Positions 1 through 7,508 of a stretch of DNA of 64,000 nucleotides are shown here, piece after piece. Origin of the DNA: JACVRW01 sp040509755 (lineage in GTDB: Bacteria; Actinomycetota; Thermoleophilia; Solirubrobacterales; Thermoleophilaceae); the NCBI GenBank assembly GCA_040509755.1, contig JBEVKF010000023.1:1-64000 (forward strand), in the 5' to 3' direction. The notes beneath the pieces were generated by a model. The model did not search any database. It had not been told where the DNA came from and was given only the letters and a program-made list of their open reading frames with translations. Position numbers and translations under genes: made by a program. Within the stretch, counting starts at the first letter, position 1. Every line of letters starts with the position of its first letter.

Positions 1-478
1 CGGCCCGACCTAGATCGGTTACACCCCTCTGTCCGGGGTCGGTCTCATGGCCAAGATCATCAGCCAGACGACCAACCAAACGAACGTCATGGGTTCGCCT
101 TGATGCTCTGTGCCTGTGCGGGAGAGGTGCGCCTCGGGCTGATCTGAGAGCACCTGAGCCGCGCTGTTATGCGGCTGCGGGTCTGGGTGGACCGGGTTCG
201 GGCGATCTCATAACCCGAACGTCGCGGGTTCGAATCCCGCCCCGCGATAACAGAAAGCGCCCTCCCTCTCTAAGGCCACCTCGGAGGGCCGGCGGTACTC
301 CCTCGTGGTGAAGGATGCGCCTCGGCGTGTGGCGTTCGGGACCGCAGCTCCCGCGAGTCCTTCGTTCACTTCCTGTCGCTTGGGAGGAAGGCCCTCCAGC
401 GCGTCTGGGGCCAGTCTGCGCGGTGATGCCGGCTGCGGCTGGCGATCGGTGCCCCCGTGGGCGTGCCCGACCCAGCGA
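1..478. other. Gene-free left edge
   Basis: No convincing coding sequence is seen on either strand before the VOC gene that ends at 479. The only recognisable item is a degenerate tRNA-like segment at about 176-248, listed separately. A short frame at 47-103 encodes 18 residues with no family resemblance. Confidence 0.5.
176..248 (+). pseudogene. Degenerate tRNA-Met-like relic
   Basis: The 3' half is tRNA-like. A CTCATAA anticodon loop (CAT anticodon, 207-213) is followed by CCCGAA, a T arm GCGGG-TTCGAAT-CCCGC and an acceptor-like CCCGCGA ending at 247. The upstream TTCGGG could pair with CCCGAA, but four extra bases (CGAT) sit in the anticodon loop. The 5' acceptor and D arm are poorly formed: GCGGG at 177-181 and a GGTC/GACC hairpin. 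It resembles initiator tRNA-Met but is unlikely to fold correctly. It could be an inactive copy or the scar of integration at a tRNA gene; no integrase is present. Confidence 0.4.
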
Positions 479-1024
479 TCAGCTTTCGACCGGGCGCAGC
501 GGTTCCGAACCATCCCAACCCTCGGCGCCGCTCCTCACCATCTCGAAGAAGTTGCGCAGACCCTCGCAGTCGACATGGATCTCGATGTCGTGGCCCAGGA
601 CGGCGGAAGCGTCGTGGAGGGTGCTGTCGACTTCGCCGAGCTGGGCGCTCAGGTACTGCGGCAGCCCTCGCTCATCGAGCGAACTGCGCACATCGGCTAG
701 CTCCGTCGGGGCCACGGCGTAGGCGACGTGGTGGAGTCTCGGTCGGGGAGCGGAGAAGCGCTTCTCGACCCGCTCGGGCGCCAGCCTGACGGTCTCGATC
801 AGCTCGATCGCGCCGCCGCTGTAGGTGCCAAAGGCGGAATGGTGAACGAACTCTGCCCGCGCACCGCGCGAAAGCACGTTCTCCAGCGGCACGTGCTCGA
901 CAAGAAAGAACGGCCCGGCCCCGAGTTGGTCGACCAAGCGGTTCACCGTCGCCTTGATGTCTTCGACGACGTACGCGTGATGGTGCGGCTCGCCGAGCTG
1001 CGGTCTAAACAACGTCTCCGGCAC
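479..1024 (-). CDS. VOC family (glyoxalase-like) protein
   Basis: Protein of 181 residues belonging to the vicinal oxygen chelate superfamily, which includes glyoxalase I, extradiol dioxygenases and methylmalonyl-CoA epimerases. The N-terminal module contains a HHHAYVVED stretch near residues 13-21 and the second module an RLHHVAYAV stretch near 96-104; these give the paired betaalphabetabetabeta folds and metal-ligand histidines. The C-terminal HDIEIH is also typical. The GTG start at 1024 is chosen because AGGAGA lies six bases upstream on the minus strand and the homology begins there. It is divergent from the broken VOC gene at 1048, with only 23 bp between the start codons. Substrate unknown. 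Confidence 0.75.
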   Translation of the reverse strand: MPETLFRPQLGEPHHHAYVVEDIKATVNRLVDQLGAGPFFLVEHVPLENVLSRGARAEFVHHSAFGTYSGGAIELIETVRLAPERVEKRFSAPRPRLHHVAYAVAPTELADVRSSLDERGLPQYLSAQLGEVDSTLHDASAVLGHDIEIHVDCEGLRNFFEMVRSGAEGWDGSEPLRPVES

Positions 1025-1047
1025 GTCTCTCCTATCGGTCCGTCGTC

Positions 1048-1673
1048 GTGACCGTGCTCGAGCTCGATCACGTCTTCTGCATGGTGACCGATCCCGGCGA
1101 GGCCGCGCGGCGGCTCGAGGACGACGGGTGGGTGCTTGACGCTGGACAAGCGCACCCGGGGCAGGGGACGCGAAACCGGCGCTTGAGGTGGCCCGAGCAG
1201 TTCTTCGAGCTGTTGTGGGTGACCGATTCCGCCGAGGCACGCACCAACCCTTTGCGCCTCGACCGTCGCGCCGGCTGAACCGCCACTGGCGCCAGTCCGT
1301 TCGGTCTGGCGTTGCGCGGCCAGCTCGACCCTGCGCACAGCGACGAGTTCTGGCTCTATGACGCGCTGGGACCGCGCATCTGGATTCATCGCGACAACGA
1401 GCGGATCCCCGAACGGCCTCTGGTCTTCGTGCTCGAAGCCGCTGGGGAGGAGATGGAGCAGCGCCGGTCACGGGTCAGGATGTCCGAGCCCGCCGCGCAT
1501 CGCCGTCCCGGCGAGCTGCGCAAGTGCGGGTTCGCGGACCGTCCGCCCCGTTCTTGCCGCCGTTCGCGGGACCCTCGATCGTCTACGTGCAGGGGCCGCA
1601 CCGGCTCGAATTGGTCGTCGGCGGCGCAGGCTCCGCCCGGCGGGTCAGCGACGGCTTGATGATCCGCTCGTAG
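1048..1673 (+). pseudogene. Interrupted glyoxalase-like (VOC) gene
   Basis: The reading frame begins at GTG 1048 (MTVLELDHVF) and follows the glyoxalase-like family pattern through HPGQGTRNRR and PLRLDRRAG. It then meets an in-frame TGA at 1276-1278, where relatives have Trp. The same frame continues past the stop with TATGASPFGLALRGQLDP and reaches LVFVLEAAGEEMEQRR. Near 1521-1523 one base is missing: the homologous sequence (VRVRGPSAPFLPPF, then QGPHRLELVVGG) continues in another frame to TAG at 1671. Two independent lesions make this a pseudogene rather than a recoded gene, unless both are sequencing errors. Divergent neighbour of the intact VOC gene. Confidence 0.7.
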
Positions 1674-1848
1674 GGGCGCGCACTCGGCTCGGCCTCCGTG
1701 CGGCCGGGCGTACGTTCCCGTGAGCCGGGGCGCGGGCTGCTGCTCGTCGACCCCGAGCGAGAGCCCGGAGCGCTCCCACCCCCATTGAAGCGGGATGTCG
1801 CTGACGGGGGCGGCGTCTCCGATGGCGCTGCCTGGCAGGATGCCCGCC

Positions 1849-2418
1849 ATGGACGGGGAAGCGCGCGTCTGCCCGTTCTGCGGCAAACCACCCGGGGTCG
1901 GGATGTTCTGCGAGGCGTGTGGACGCAATCTCCAAGCGGTCGAGCAGTTGCCTACCTGGGCGGAATGGGAGGGCGAGGGGCGTGGGGAGCCGCGGGCGAG
2001 CGCAGCGGGAATGCAGCCATTGGCCGAGCGCTGCGCCGACGCGACCGCCGCCTTCCTTGCGGCTATGCGCGCGGCCGACAACCCCGGTGCCGTCCGGACG
2101 CCCATGTCGAAGCGGTCGGCCTTTCGGCGGGCGGGCTCGGCCCTCGGGTGGGTGCTGCGCCCGGTCGACCGGGAGGACTTCGAGAAGCCGCGTCGCTACG
2201 AGCCGGGGCTCGTGTTGACGGTGGAGGGCCGCTTTCACCGCCTCCACAGCCAGCTCCGGGGCTGGGGCACGCGCGACTTCCCCCACTACCAGCACACCGT
2301 CGAACCCGATGCGATCGACATGCCGGTGACAGAGCGGCTGATCGGCGAGCTGGCCACCGTGCTCAGGACCCACGGCCTCGTCGACACCGACCCATCACCG
2401 GATCAGCGGCACGAGTAA
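1849..2418 (+). CDS. Zinc-ribbon protein of unknown function
   Basis: Protein of about 189 residues. Two CxxC knuckles (CPFC at residues 8-11 and CEAC at 21-24) form a zinc ribbon close to the N-terminus. The remainder is a soluble domain of unrecognised family with a Trp/Arg-rich segment (LGWVLRPVDREDF) and no membrane helix. The ATG at 1849 is preferred because GGCAGGA lies eight bases upstream; in-frame starts at 1795 and 1840 would add residues before the ribbon. It stands alone between the VOC pseudogene and a convergent broken oxidoreductase gene. Function not identified. Confidence 0.65.
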   Translation: MDGEARVCPFCGKPPGVGMFCEACGRNLQAVEQLPTWAEWEGEGRGEPRASAAGMQPLAERCADATAAFLAAMRAADNPGAVRTPMSKRSAFRRAGSALGWVLRPVDREDFEKPRRYEPGLVLTVEGRFHRLHSQLRGWGTRDFPHYQHTVEPDAIDMPVTERLIGELATVLRTHGLVDTDPSPDQRHE

Positions 2419-2451
2419 CGCCCACGCTGAGCCCGGGTTGTGGCATAGGGC

Positions 2452-2955
2452 TCACTGCCGATCGCCGTCCAGCGCAGCCAGGTAGCTGTGCACTAGCGCG
2501 ATCGACATCGCGCCTTCACCCACGGCCGAGGCGACTCGCTTGATCGAGCCGTGACGAACGTCGCCCGCGATGAACAGCCCGGGGCCCGCCGGCCCGGCAC
2601 CGACGATCACCACGTCGTAGATCTCATTGCTCGGCGTGGTCGGCAGACCCGCGCGCGCAGACAACTCGGCGCGCCAGCGCGCCGAGGCCAAATAACGCTC
2701 GCGCGAGACGCCCTCCGTCCGGCCCGACACCAGCTCGGTGTATTCCTCAGGGCCTTCGAGCCGCGTGCCGTCGGGAAACAGAACGAGCGGCAAGCGGCCG
2801 GCGCTCAAGAGCTCTGTCTCGAGCAGAGGAGCCAGCGGATCCCGGTCGAGGTCAACCCAGCGATGAGGAACGTCGTTTCGCCCCAAGAGGTCCCGGGCGG
2901 CATCGACGCCAGGGGTGGCGCGCCGACCGACGATCGTGGGCCCAACTCGGTCCAT
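2452..2955 (-). pseudogene. Thioredoxin-reductase-like gene with internal deletion
   Basis: The N-terminal 110 residues resemble the glutaredoxin-like linker found before the flavoprotein part of fused thioredoxin reductases (PTIVGRRATP, RWVDLDRDP, RLPLVLFPDG). Then comes the FAD-binding motif YDVVIVGAGPAG, joined directly to the family's C-terminus (GLFIAGDVRHGSIKRVASAV). About 200-250 residues holding the NAD-binding domain and the CxxC redox centre are missing, yet the frame is kept. The 167-residue product cannot be a working disulfide reductase. Alternatives are an assembly collapse across a GC-rich repeat, or a remnant kept for another reason. The 3' end lies 33 bp from the convergent zinc-ribbon gene. 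Confidence 0.7.
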
Positions 2956-2961
2956 CCGCGG

Positions 2962-3366
2962 CTATCGCGCCGGCTGTCCTGACGGTGGAGACTGTGGCGC
3001 GTCGAGCTCCCGTGACAGCCAGCCGCTGAGCAGCGCTCCGGCGGTCGCCAGCGCAACGGCCGCTGGAAACACGCTGGGGCGGAGGTGGCGGCGGGCGACC
3101 AGGCATGCGGCCGCGTCGATGCCGTCCACCACGGCGGACGCTTCCAGCCAGCCGCGCACGGGCTCGCCACGGTCCAGCGCGACGAGCACGCCGAGCCCGA
3201 GGCCGAGATCGCGGGCGCCGACCATGCGGGCGAAGAGCCGCGTCCCGCCCGTGCCCCCGTCAGGGCCGGTCATCGTGCGGCCCACCAGTCCCGGCGCCAG
3301 CAGCGAAACCACGCCGATGGCGATCCTCCCGCCCGCGACGTTGACCGCCAAGCCCCTTGCCTCCAT
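2962..3366 (-). CDS. Small membrane protein (DUF4267-like)
   Basis: Predicted 134-residue integral membrane protein. Hydrophobic stretches lie near residues 14-30 (IAIGVVSLLAPGLVG), 50-64, 75-92 and 98-115, suggesting four helices. The glycine-rich pattern LFARMVGARDLGLGLGVLVAL is typical of small DUF4267-type proteins of unknown role. The ATG at 3366 is chosen because the conserved region begins directly after it. It lies seven bp upstream of the truncated oxidoreductase gene on the same strand, so the two may share a transcript. Divergent from the gene at 3425, 58 bp away. Function unknown. Confidence 0.6.
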   Translation of the reverse strand: MEARGLAVNVAGGRIAIGVVSLLAPGLVGRTMTGPDGGTGGTRLFARMVGARDLGLGLGVLVALDRGEPVRGWLEASAVVDGIDAAACLVARRHLRPSVFPAAVALATAGALLSGWLSRELDAPQSPPSGQPAR

Positions 3367-3424
3367 CGGCGGATCGTACGAGATCAGCGGCCGGCTGCAT
3401 GGGGCGGCGCGATACTTCCGGCGC

Positions 3425-4741
3425 ATGGCGGAACCGGACCGACGTAGGCGAAGCCGCTCCGGCCAGCTTCGGGATGCGGTGATCTGGGGCATGGCCCTCG
3501 GCGCCGCATCAGGCGCCGTGATCGGCGCTGCGATCGCCGGGGTCGGAGCCGGTCTCGGCGCTCTGATCGGCGCCGCGCTGTACGCGCCCCTCGAAGCGAT
3601 CACCACCATCAGGCGGGGGCCCGCCGAGGTGAAGCCGCTCTGGTACCGCATCCTCAGCAGTGCCCTGCTGATGGCCCTGTTCGGCTGGCTGCTGGGCCTG
3701 ATCTACGGGCCCGACAAGCAGTTGCTCACCGCGATCATCAGCGGTGTCCTCATCGGCCTCCTCGGCCTGCGCCCGGGCAAGGCGTTGCTCGGGCTCCTCG
3801 TCGGTGCCGTCCTGGGCGCCTTGCTCCAGGCTCTCGACAGCGATCTGGAACCGGCGCTAGTCGCAGCGGCGGTCACGCTCACCTATCGGGTGATCGCGGC
3901 GATCGCCTATCGCGGACGGGAACTGGTCCGAGTGATGGCCGAGGAGGTGCCGGCCTCGGAGCTGCGCCACGTCGTGCCCTTCGAGGCGCGCTCGCGGTAC
4001 GTCGGCGGCGACTACGTCGAGCAGCTCGCGAAGGCGCGCGGTGGCACCTTCCGCCGCAACCCGCCCGACGTCGGGATCCTCGCGTCGCTCGACAACCTGG
4101 ATGGGCCGACCTTCGACGCGACCCGCGTGCACCCGCTGATCCGCGAGTTCTACGAGCACACCAGCCGCTTCAAGCTCTCGATCATTCCCGAGTGGCGGCG
4201 TTGGATGAAGCCCCCCTACGAACTCTTCAAGCGGTTGGTTGCCGAGCCGCTCGGCCAGGCGGCGATCCCCTCCAACATCGAAGAGGCCCAGCGGGGCATG
4301 GTCAGCACGATCGACACGATCACCCTGGACGGCGACGAGGAGATCGACATCCGCGCCTGGATCCGGACCTTCGCGGACTCCGGCAAGCCGATCTACGTCG
4401 GCATCTACACAAGCTTCAGGCATCAGGACCGCGGCTACGTAAGCGTCGGGTTCCCGATCCCGAGTTCCAACTTCACCGCCACCCTCCTGCCCCACAACGC
4501 CGGGGAGCACGACTTTGTGCTGACCTCGCGCACCGAGCTCGAGTTCCCTGGCCATTACCTGAGCTCGGTCGACAGCGAGCGAGACGCCCTGACCGTTCTC
4601 AAGCTGCTCTATTTCCAGGAACGGATCTTCGTCTATGTCGCCGACGGCGAGCTGAGGACTGACCACAGCTTCTACCTGGCCGGCCAGCGGTTCCTGACTC
4701 TCCACTACGAGATGTCGCGCCTCGCCGAAGCGCGCGCATGA
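3425..4741 (+). CDS. Multi-helix membrane protein with conserved soluble C-terminal domain
   Basis: Protein of 438 residues starting at ATG 3425. The first ~35 residues are basic and precede a Gly/Ala-rich helical pair (GAASGAVIGAAIAGVGAGLG). Further hydrophobic helices lie around 75-160, including LLMALFGWLLGLIYG and ALLGLLVGAVLGALLQAL. From about residue 165 to the end the protein is soluble and acidic (IDTITLDGDEEIDIRAW, YVSVGFPIPSSNF), probably a cytoplasmic domain of about 270 residues. I do not recognise a named family. It is monocistronic and ends before a 26-bp palindrome that probably stops transcription. Confidence 0.65.
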   Translation: MAEPDRRRRSRSGQLRDAVIWGMALGAASGAVIGAAIAGVGAGLGALIGAALYAPLEAITTIRRGPAEVKPLWYRILSSALLMALFGWLLGLIYGPDKQLLTAIISGVLIGLLGLRPGKALLGLLVGAVLGALLQALDSDLEPALVAAAVTLTYRVIAAIAYRGRELVRVMAEEVPASELRHVVPFEARSRYVGGDYVEQLAKARGGTFRRNPPDVGILASLDNLDGPTFDATRVHPLIREFYEHTSRFKLSIIPEWRRWMKPPYELFKRLVAEPLGQAAIPSNIEEAQRGMVSTIDTITLDGDEEIDIRAWIRTFADSGKPIYVGIYTSFRHQDRGYVSVGFPIPSSNFTATLLPHNAGEHDFVLTSRTELEFPGHYLSSVDSERDALTVLKLLYFQERIFVYVADGELRTDHSFYLAGQRFLTLHYEMSRLAEARA

Positions 4742-4754
4742 CTCAGGCTGTCCG

Positions 4755-4780
4755 GCTCGTCGGCGACGTCGCCGACGAGC
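4755..4780. terminator. Perfect 26-bp palindrome between convergent genes
   Basis: GCTCGTCGGCGAC at 4755-4767 is followed at once by its exact reverse complement at 4768-4780. It lies between the stop codons of two convergent genes (4741 and 4806). This suggests a bidirectional hairpin terminator, although no U-tract follows on either side. Confidence 0.6.
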
Positions 4781-4805
4781 TACCGCCGTCCTCGCCGCTC
4801 TCTAG

Positions 4806-5393
4806 TCAGGCTTTTTCGTAGACGAGAGTCAGGACGCCGTCGGACCCGACCTGGTTCGCCTCGACGAGCTTCCAGGTCGACTTGTCGGAGAACTCGCCGA
4901 AGAGCCGGTGGCCGGTTCCCAGCACCACCGGGAAGACCATCAGCCGGATTACGTCCACGAGGTCATGTTCGAGCAGATCGTGGACCAGGCGCCGGCTGCC
5001 GGCGACGAGGATGTCGCCGTCGACTTCCTCCTTCAGCTTCGCGACCTCCTTCGGGACGTCTCCGGACCCGTCGATCACCGTAGTGTTGTTCCACTCTGGG
5101 TCCTTGATCGTGGAGGAGACGAGGTACTTGGGCATCTCGTTCATCCGCTTCGCAAACTCGCCGAGCTCGCCCCCCATACTTTCTCGCTCGGGCCAGGAGT
5201 TGGCAAAGCTCTCGTAGGTGACCCGGCCGATCAGCTGCGCCTCGGCGCCGAAGAGCTCTTCGCCCTTGAACTTGCCGCCCTCCTCGCCGCGGTCGAAGTC
5301 GAACGTCCAACCCTCGTACTTGAACTTCTCGCCCCCCGGCGCCTGCATCACGCCGTCCATCGAGACGAATTCGGTGACAGTGATGGTTCCCAT
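4806..5393 (-). CDS. Dihydrofolate reductase family (RibD C-terminal type) protein
   Basis: Protein of 195 residues of the RibD_C/dihydrofolate-reductase-like fold, the group often seen as YyaP/YwjB-like reductases. Family landmarks are the N-terminal TVTEFVSMDGVMQAPG, the central LIGRVTYESFANSWP, PKYLVSST and DILVAGSRRLVHDLLEHDLVD, and the C-terminal FPVVLGTGHRLFG. These build the NADPH-binding Rossmann-like fold; the physiological substrate is unknown. AGGAGG precedes the ATG at 5393. It is divergent from the ArsR gene, with the TTCAACC/GGTTGAA palindrome between them, so the ArsR protein probably controls both sides. The first of three paralogous reductases in the first 15 kb. Confidence 0.85.
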   Translation of the reverse strand: MGTITVTEFVSMDGVMQAPGGEKFKYEGWTFDFDRGEEGGKFKGEELFGAEAQLIGRVTYESFANSWPERESMGGELGEFAKRMNEMPKYLVSSTIKDPEWNNTTVIDGSGDVPKEVAKLKEEVDGDILVAGSRRLVHDLLEHDLVDVIRLMVFPVVLGTGHRLFGEFSDKSTWKLVEANQVGSDGVLTLVYEKA

Positions 5394-5434
5394 CGTTCCT
5401 CCTGATCGATTTTTCCGCCGAGGGATCCACTATA

Positions 5435-5452
5435 TTCAACCAGAAGGTTGAA
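5435..5452. promoter_or_regulatory. Palindromic operator between RibD reductase and ArsR genes
   Basis: TTCAACC-AGAA-GGTTGAA is a perfect 7+7 inverted repeat with a four-base spacer, 17 bp upstream of the ArsR start (5470) and 42 bp upstream of the divergent reductase start (5393). TATAT immediately before it could be part of a -10 element. ArsR repressors autoregulate through palindromes of this type, so it is inferred to be the ArsR binding site. Confidence 0.7.
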
Positions 5453-5469
5453 CGAGGCTCGGCCTGTAT

Positions 5470-5802
5470 ATGACCACGTCCGTTGATGAGCTCAGCAACA
5501 CCTTCGCGGCCCTCGCCGACCCGACTCGGCGGGAGATCCTCAAGAGGCTCAGCGAGGGCGAGGCGACCGTGAACGAGCTCGCCGAGCCATTCCCGATCAG
5601 CGTTCAGGCCGTCTCCAAGCACCTGAAAGTGCTCGAGCGGGCGGGCCTGATCTCGCGCAGCCGGGCGGCGCGGCTCCGCCCCTCGCGCATCCGCGGCGAC
5701 GCGCTCAGGGACGCGACTGAGTGGCTGCACGGGTACCACCGCTTCTGGAGCGATAGCTTGGACCGCATGGACGAGCGGCTCCGATCGGGTGAGGATGGCT
5801 GA
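5470..5802 (+). CDS. ArsR family transcriptional regulator
   Basis: Winged-helix repressor of 110 residues. The helix-turn-helix is clear: FAALADPTRREILKRLSEGE at about 12-31, then VNELAEPFPISVQAVSKHLKVLERAGLI. No cysteine metal-binding motif is present, so it belongs to the non-metal ArsR group that commonly accompanies AHSA1 genes. The last codons overlap the start of the SRPBCC gene, indicating translational coupling. The C-terminal helix (GYHRFWSDSLDRMDERL) is the usual dimer region. The operator at 5435-5452 suggests autoregulation and control of the divergent reductase. Confidence 0.9.
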   Translation: MTTSVDELSNTFAALADPTRREILKRLSEGEATVNELAEPFPISVQAVSKHLKVLERAGLISRSRAARLRPSRIRGDALRDATEWLHGYHRFWSDSLDRMDERLRSGEDG

Positions 5803-6259
5803 CGCACCGAAGCCGGGGGACGGGCTCCTGATCACCCGCGTCTTCGACGTCCCGCGCGAGCGGGTCTGGAGGGAGTGGACCACGCCCGAGGCCTTCGCGG
5901 ACTGGTACGGAGGGCCGGAGCACGAGGTGCCGGTCGAGTCGGTCTCTATGGACCTCAGGCCCGGTGGGGGCTGGAAGGCCACGATGTTTGCCGGGCCCGA
6001 CGGCCGCGAGATCCAATGGGAGGGCGAGTACGTCGAGGTGGTCGAGCCCGAGCGGCTCGCCTTCACCGTCACCGACCAGCCCGGCGAGCCCGAGCGCGAC
6101 CTGGTCACGGTCGAGCTCACAGACCTGGGCGACGGCCGCACCGAGATGCAGATGACCCAAACCGGCGGGGGACTGCCGCCCGCGGGCTACGAGCGCGCGA
6201 AGGCAGGCTGGGGCGGCTTTTTCGACAGGATGGCCGAGCGCCTCGCCGAAGCCGGCTAG
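5795..6259 (+). CDS. SRPBCC (AHSA1-like) domain protein
   Basis: Protein of 154 residues with the START/Bet v1-like fold of the AHSA1 group: LLITRVFDVPRERVWREWTTPE at the N-terminus, then WYGGPEHEVP, the RPGGGWKATMFAGPDG hairpin, GEYVEVVEPERLAFT and a C-terminal helix ending GWGGFFDRMAERLAEA. Such proteins bind hydrophobic ligands in a cavity and regularly follow ArsR genes. The ATG at 5795 overlaps the ArsR stop by eight bases; an in-frame GTG two codons earlier is also possible. It is the second gene of the ArsR operon. Ligand and role are unknown. Confidence 0.88.
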   Translation: MADAPKPGDGLLITRVFDVPRERVWREWTTPEAFADWYGGPEHEVPVESVSMDLRPGGGWKATMFAGPDGREIQWEGEYVEVVEPERLAFTVTDQPGEPERDLVTVELTDLGDGRTEMQMTQTGGGLPPAGYERAKAGWGGFFDRMAERLAEAG

Positions 6260-6379
6260 GACCCTGAGCGGGGCTTTCTGAGTTTCGCTTTCATGGGGAG
6301 CGGCACTCTGAAATGACAGCCGCCAGGGAGTGGTGCGAGGCCGTCGGCTGCCGAGCAGGATGCGAGACACTGGACCGAG

Positions 6380-6805
6380 ATGTCACGGGCGAACATCGAG
6401 CTGGTCCGCCGACTCTACGGAGAGCTTGCGAGCGAGGGTTCCACCCTGGAGTTCGAACAGCGTCTGACTGATGAGGCTCTTGGTCATTTCTTGGATCCGG
6501 GGATCGAGTGGGTTCCGGTGGCTCATTCGTTGCTTGCCGTCGAGAGCTATCGGGGCTTTGACGGCGTGCGACGCTTCTGGGGCGAGTTCCTCTCGACCTG
6601 GGAGAGCTACAAGGTTGAGCCGCTGAGCTTCTACGACGCCGGTGATCAGGTGGCGGTTGTGGTGCACATCGTGGGCCGGACGCACGCGCTCGAAGTCGAC
6701 GAGACTCGATCATCGCTCTTGACTCTCCGCGATGGGCGGGTCGTCCGCGTCCAATCCTTTCCCGACCCGGAGGGTGCGAGCGAGGCCGCCGGGTTGCGGC
6801 CGTAG
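6380..6805 (+). CDS. SnoaL-like (NTF2-fold) protein
   Basis: Protein of 141 residues with the SnoaL/nuclear-transport-factor-2 cone fold: an opening helix (ANIELVRRLYGELAS), DPGIEWVPVAHSLLAVESYRG, GVRRFWGEFLSTWESYKVEP and the closing strands VAVVVHIVGRTHALEV and SLLTLRDGRVVRVQSFPD. Members are polyketide cyclases, hydrolases or non-enzymatic ligand carriers, and no catalytic assignment is possible here. It lies 120 bp after the AHSA1 gene, probably as its own unit, and is convergent with the second RibD-type reductase. Confidence 0.85.
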   Translation: MSRANIELVRRLYGELASEGSTLEFEQRLTDEALGHFLDPGIEWVPVAHSLLAVESYRGFDGVRRFWGEFLSTWESYKVEPLSFYDAGDQVAVVVHIVGRTHALEVDETRSSLLTLRDGRVVRVQSFPDPEGASEAAGLRP

Positions 6806-6888
6806 CCCAAGGCCGGCAGTGCTGCTTGCGCGAGGGGATGCGCGAGGCGGCCGGCGCCCGCAACTCCGCCTCGCGGCCCCGGCCGCGG

Positions 6889-7422
6889 TCAAGACGCCGG
6901 GCGGTAGGTGAGGAGGACCACCCCGGAGTCGAACCGCTTCACGTCGTCGAGCTGCATCCGGACCGTTCCCTTGTCGCCGAGCACGTGGACGTTTCCCTCG
7001 CCCCAGACGAGCGGGTTCAGGTAGACCTCGTACTCGTCGATCAGGCCCTTCTCGGCGAGGGCGTACGCGAACTCGCCGCTCCCGTGCATGAACAGGTCAC
7101 CGTCGACCTCGTCCTTCACCTTCGGGATCGAGTCCTCGAGGTCCCCCTCGAGAAGGGCCGCGTTCCACTCGAGATGGCCGGACAGGGTGTTGGACCCGAC
7201 GTACTTCGGCATCGGGTTGACCATGTCCGCCCATTTTCCCGACTGGCTGGGCCAATATCCCGCCAGCCCCTCGTAGGTCTTCCGGCCCAGCACCAGCCCG
7301 CTGGATCTCGCCTGACGCTCGAACGAGTAGTCGCCGTGATCTCCGTCCGCCTGCACCCACTCGCCGACCGGGTCTATGACGCCGTCGACGGTGGCCTGCG
7401 TTGTCGCGATCAGCTTTCCCAT
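6889..7422 (-). CDS. Dihydrofolate reductase family (RibD C-terminal type) protein, second copy
   Basis: Protein of 177 residues, paralogous in fold to the reductase at 4806 but clearly divergent. Landmarks: KLIATTQATVDGVIDPVGEW, GLVLGRKTYEGLAGYWPSQ, PKYVGSNTL, DGDLFMHGSGEFAYALAEKGLIDEY and LNPLVWGEGN. The cofactor is probably NADPH, as in the family; substrate unknown. GAAGGAG precedes the ATG at 7422. Monocistronic, with a truncated MMPL transporter gene upstream on the same strand. Confidence 0.85.
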   Translation of the reverse strand: MGKLIATTQATVDGVIDPVGEWVQADGDHGDYSFERQARSSGLVLGRKTYEGLAGYWPSQSGKWADMVNPMPKYVGSNTLSGHLEWNAALLEGDLEDSIPKVKDEVDGDLFMHGSGEFAYALAEKGLIDEYEVYLNPLVWGEGNVHVLGDKGTVRMQLDDVKRFDSGVVLLTYRPAS

Positions 7423-7508
7423 ATCGATGCTCCTTCGGTCGCGGGATTTCCCTCTGATCCCTGTCTACCCATGAGGCGCCTGGAACCGGCGCTCGATGCG
7501 GCGTGTTG

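Noticed and set aside
47..103. 18-codon frame at the left edge
   Set aside because: Too short, no ribosome binding site and no similarity to anything recognised.
1276..1278. TGA codon read as Trp or selenocysteine
   Set aside because: A second lesion (frameshift near 1521) lies in the same gene, and TGA is used as a normal stop throughout the window.
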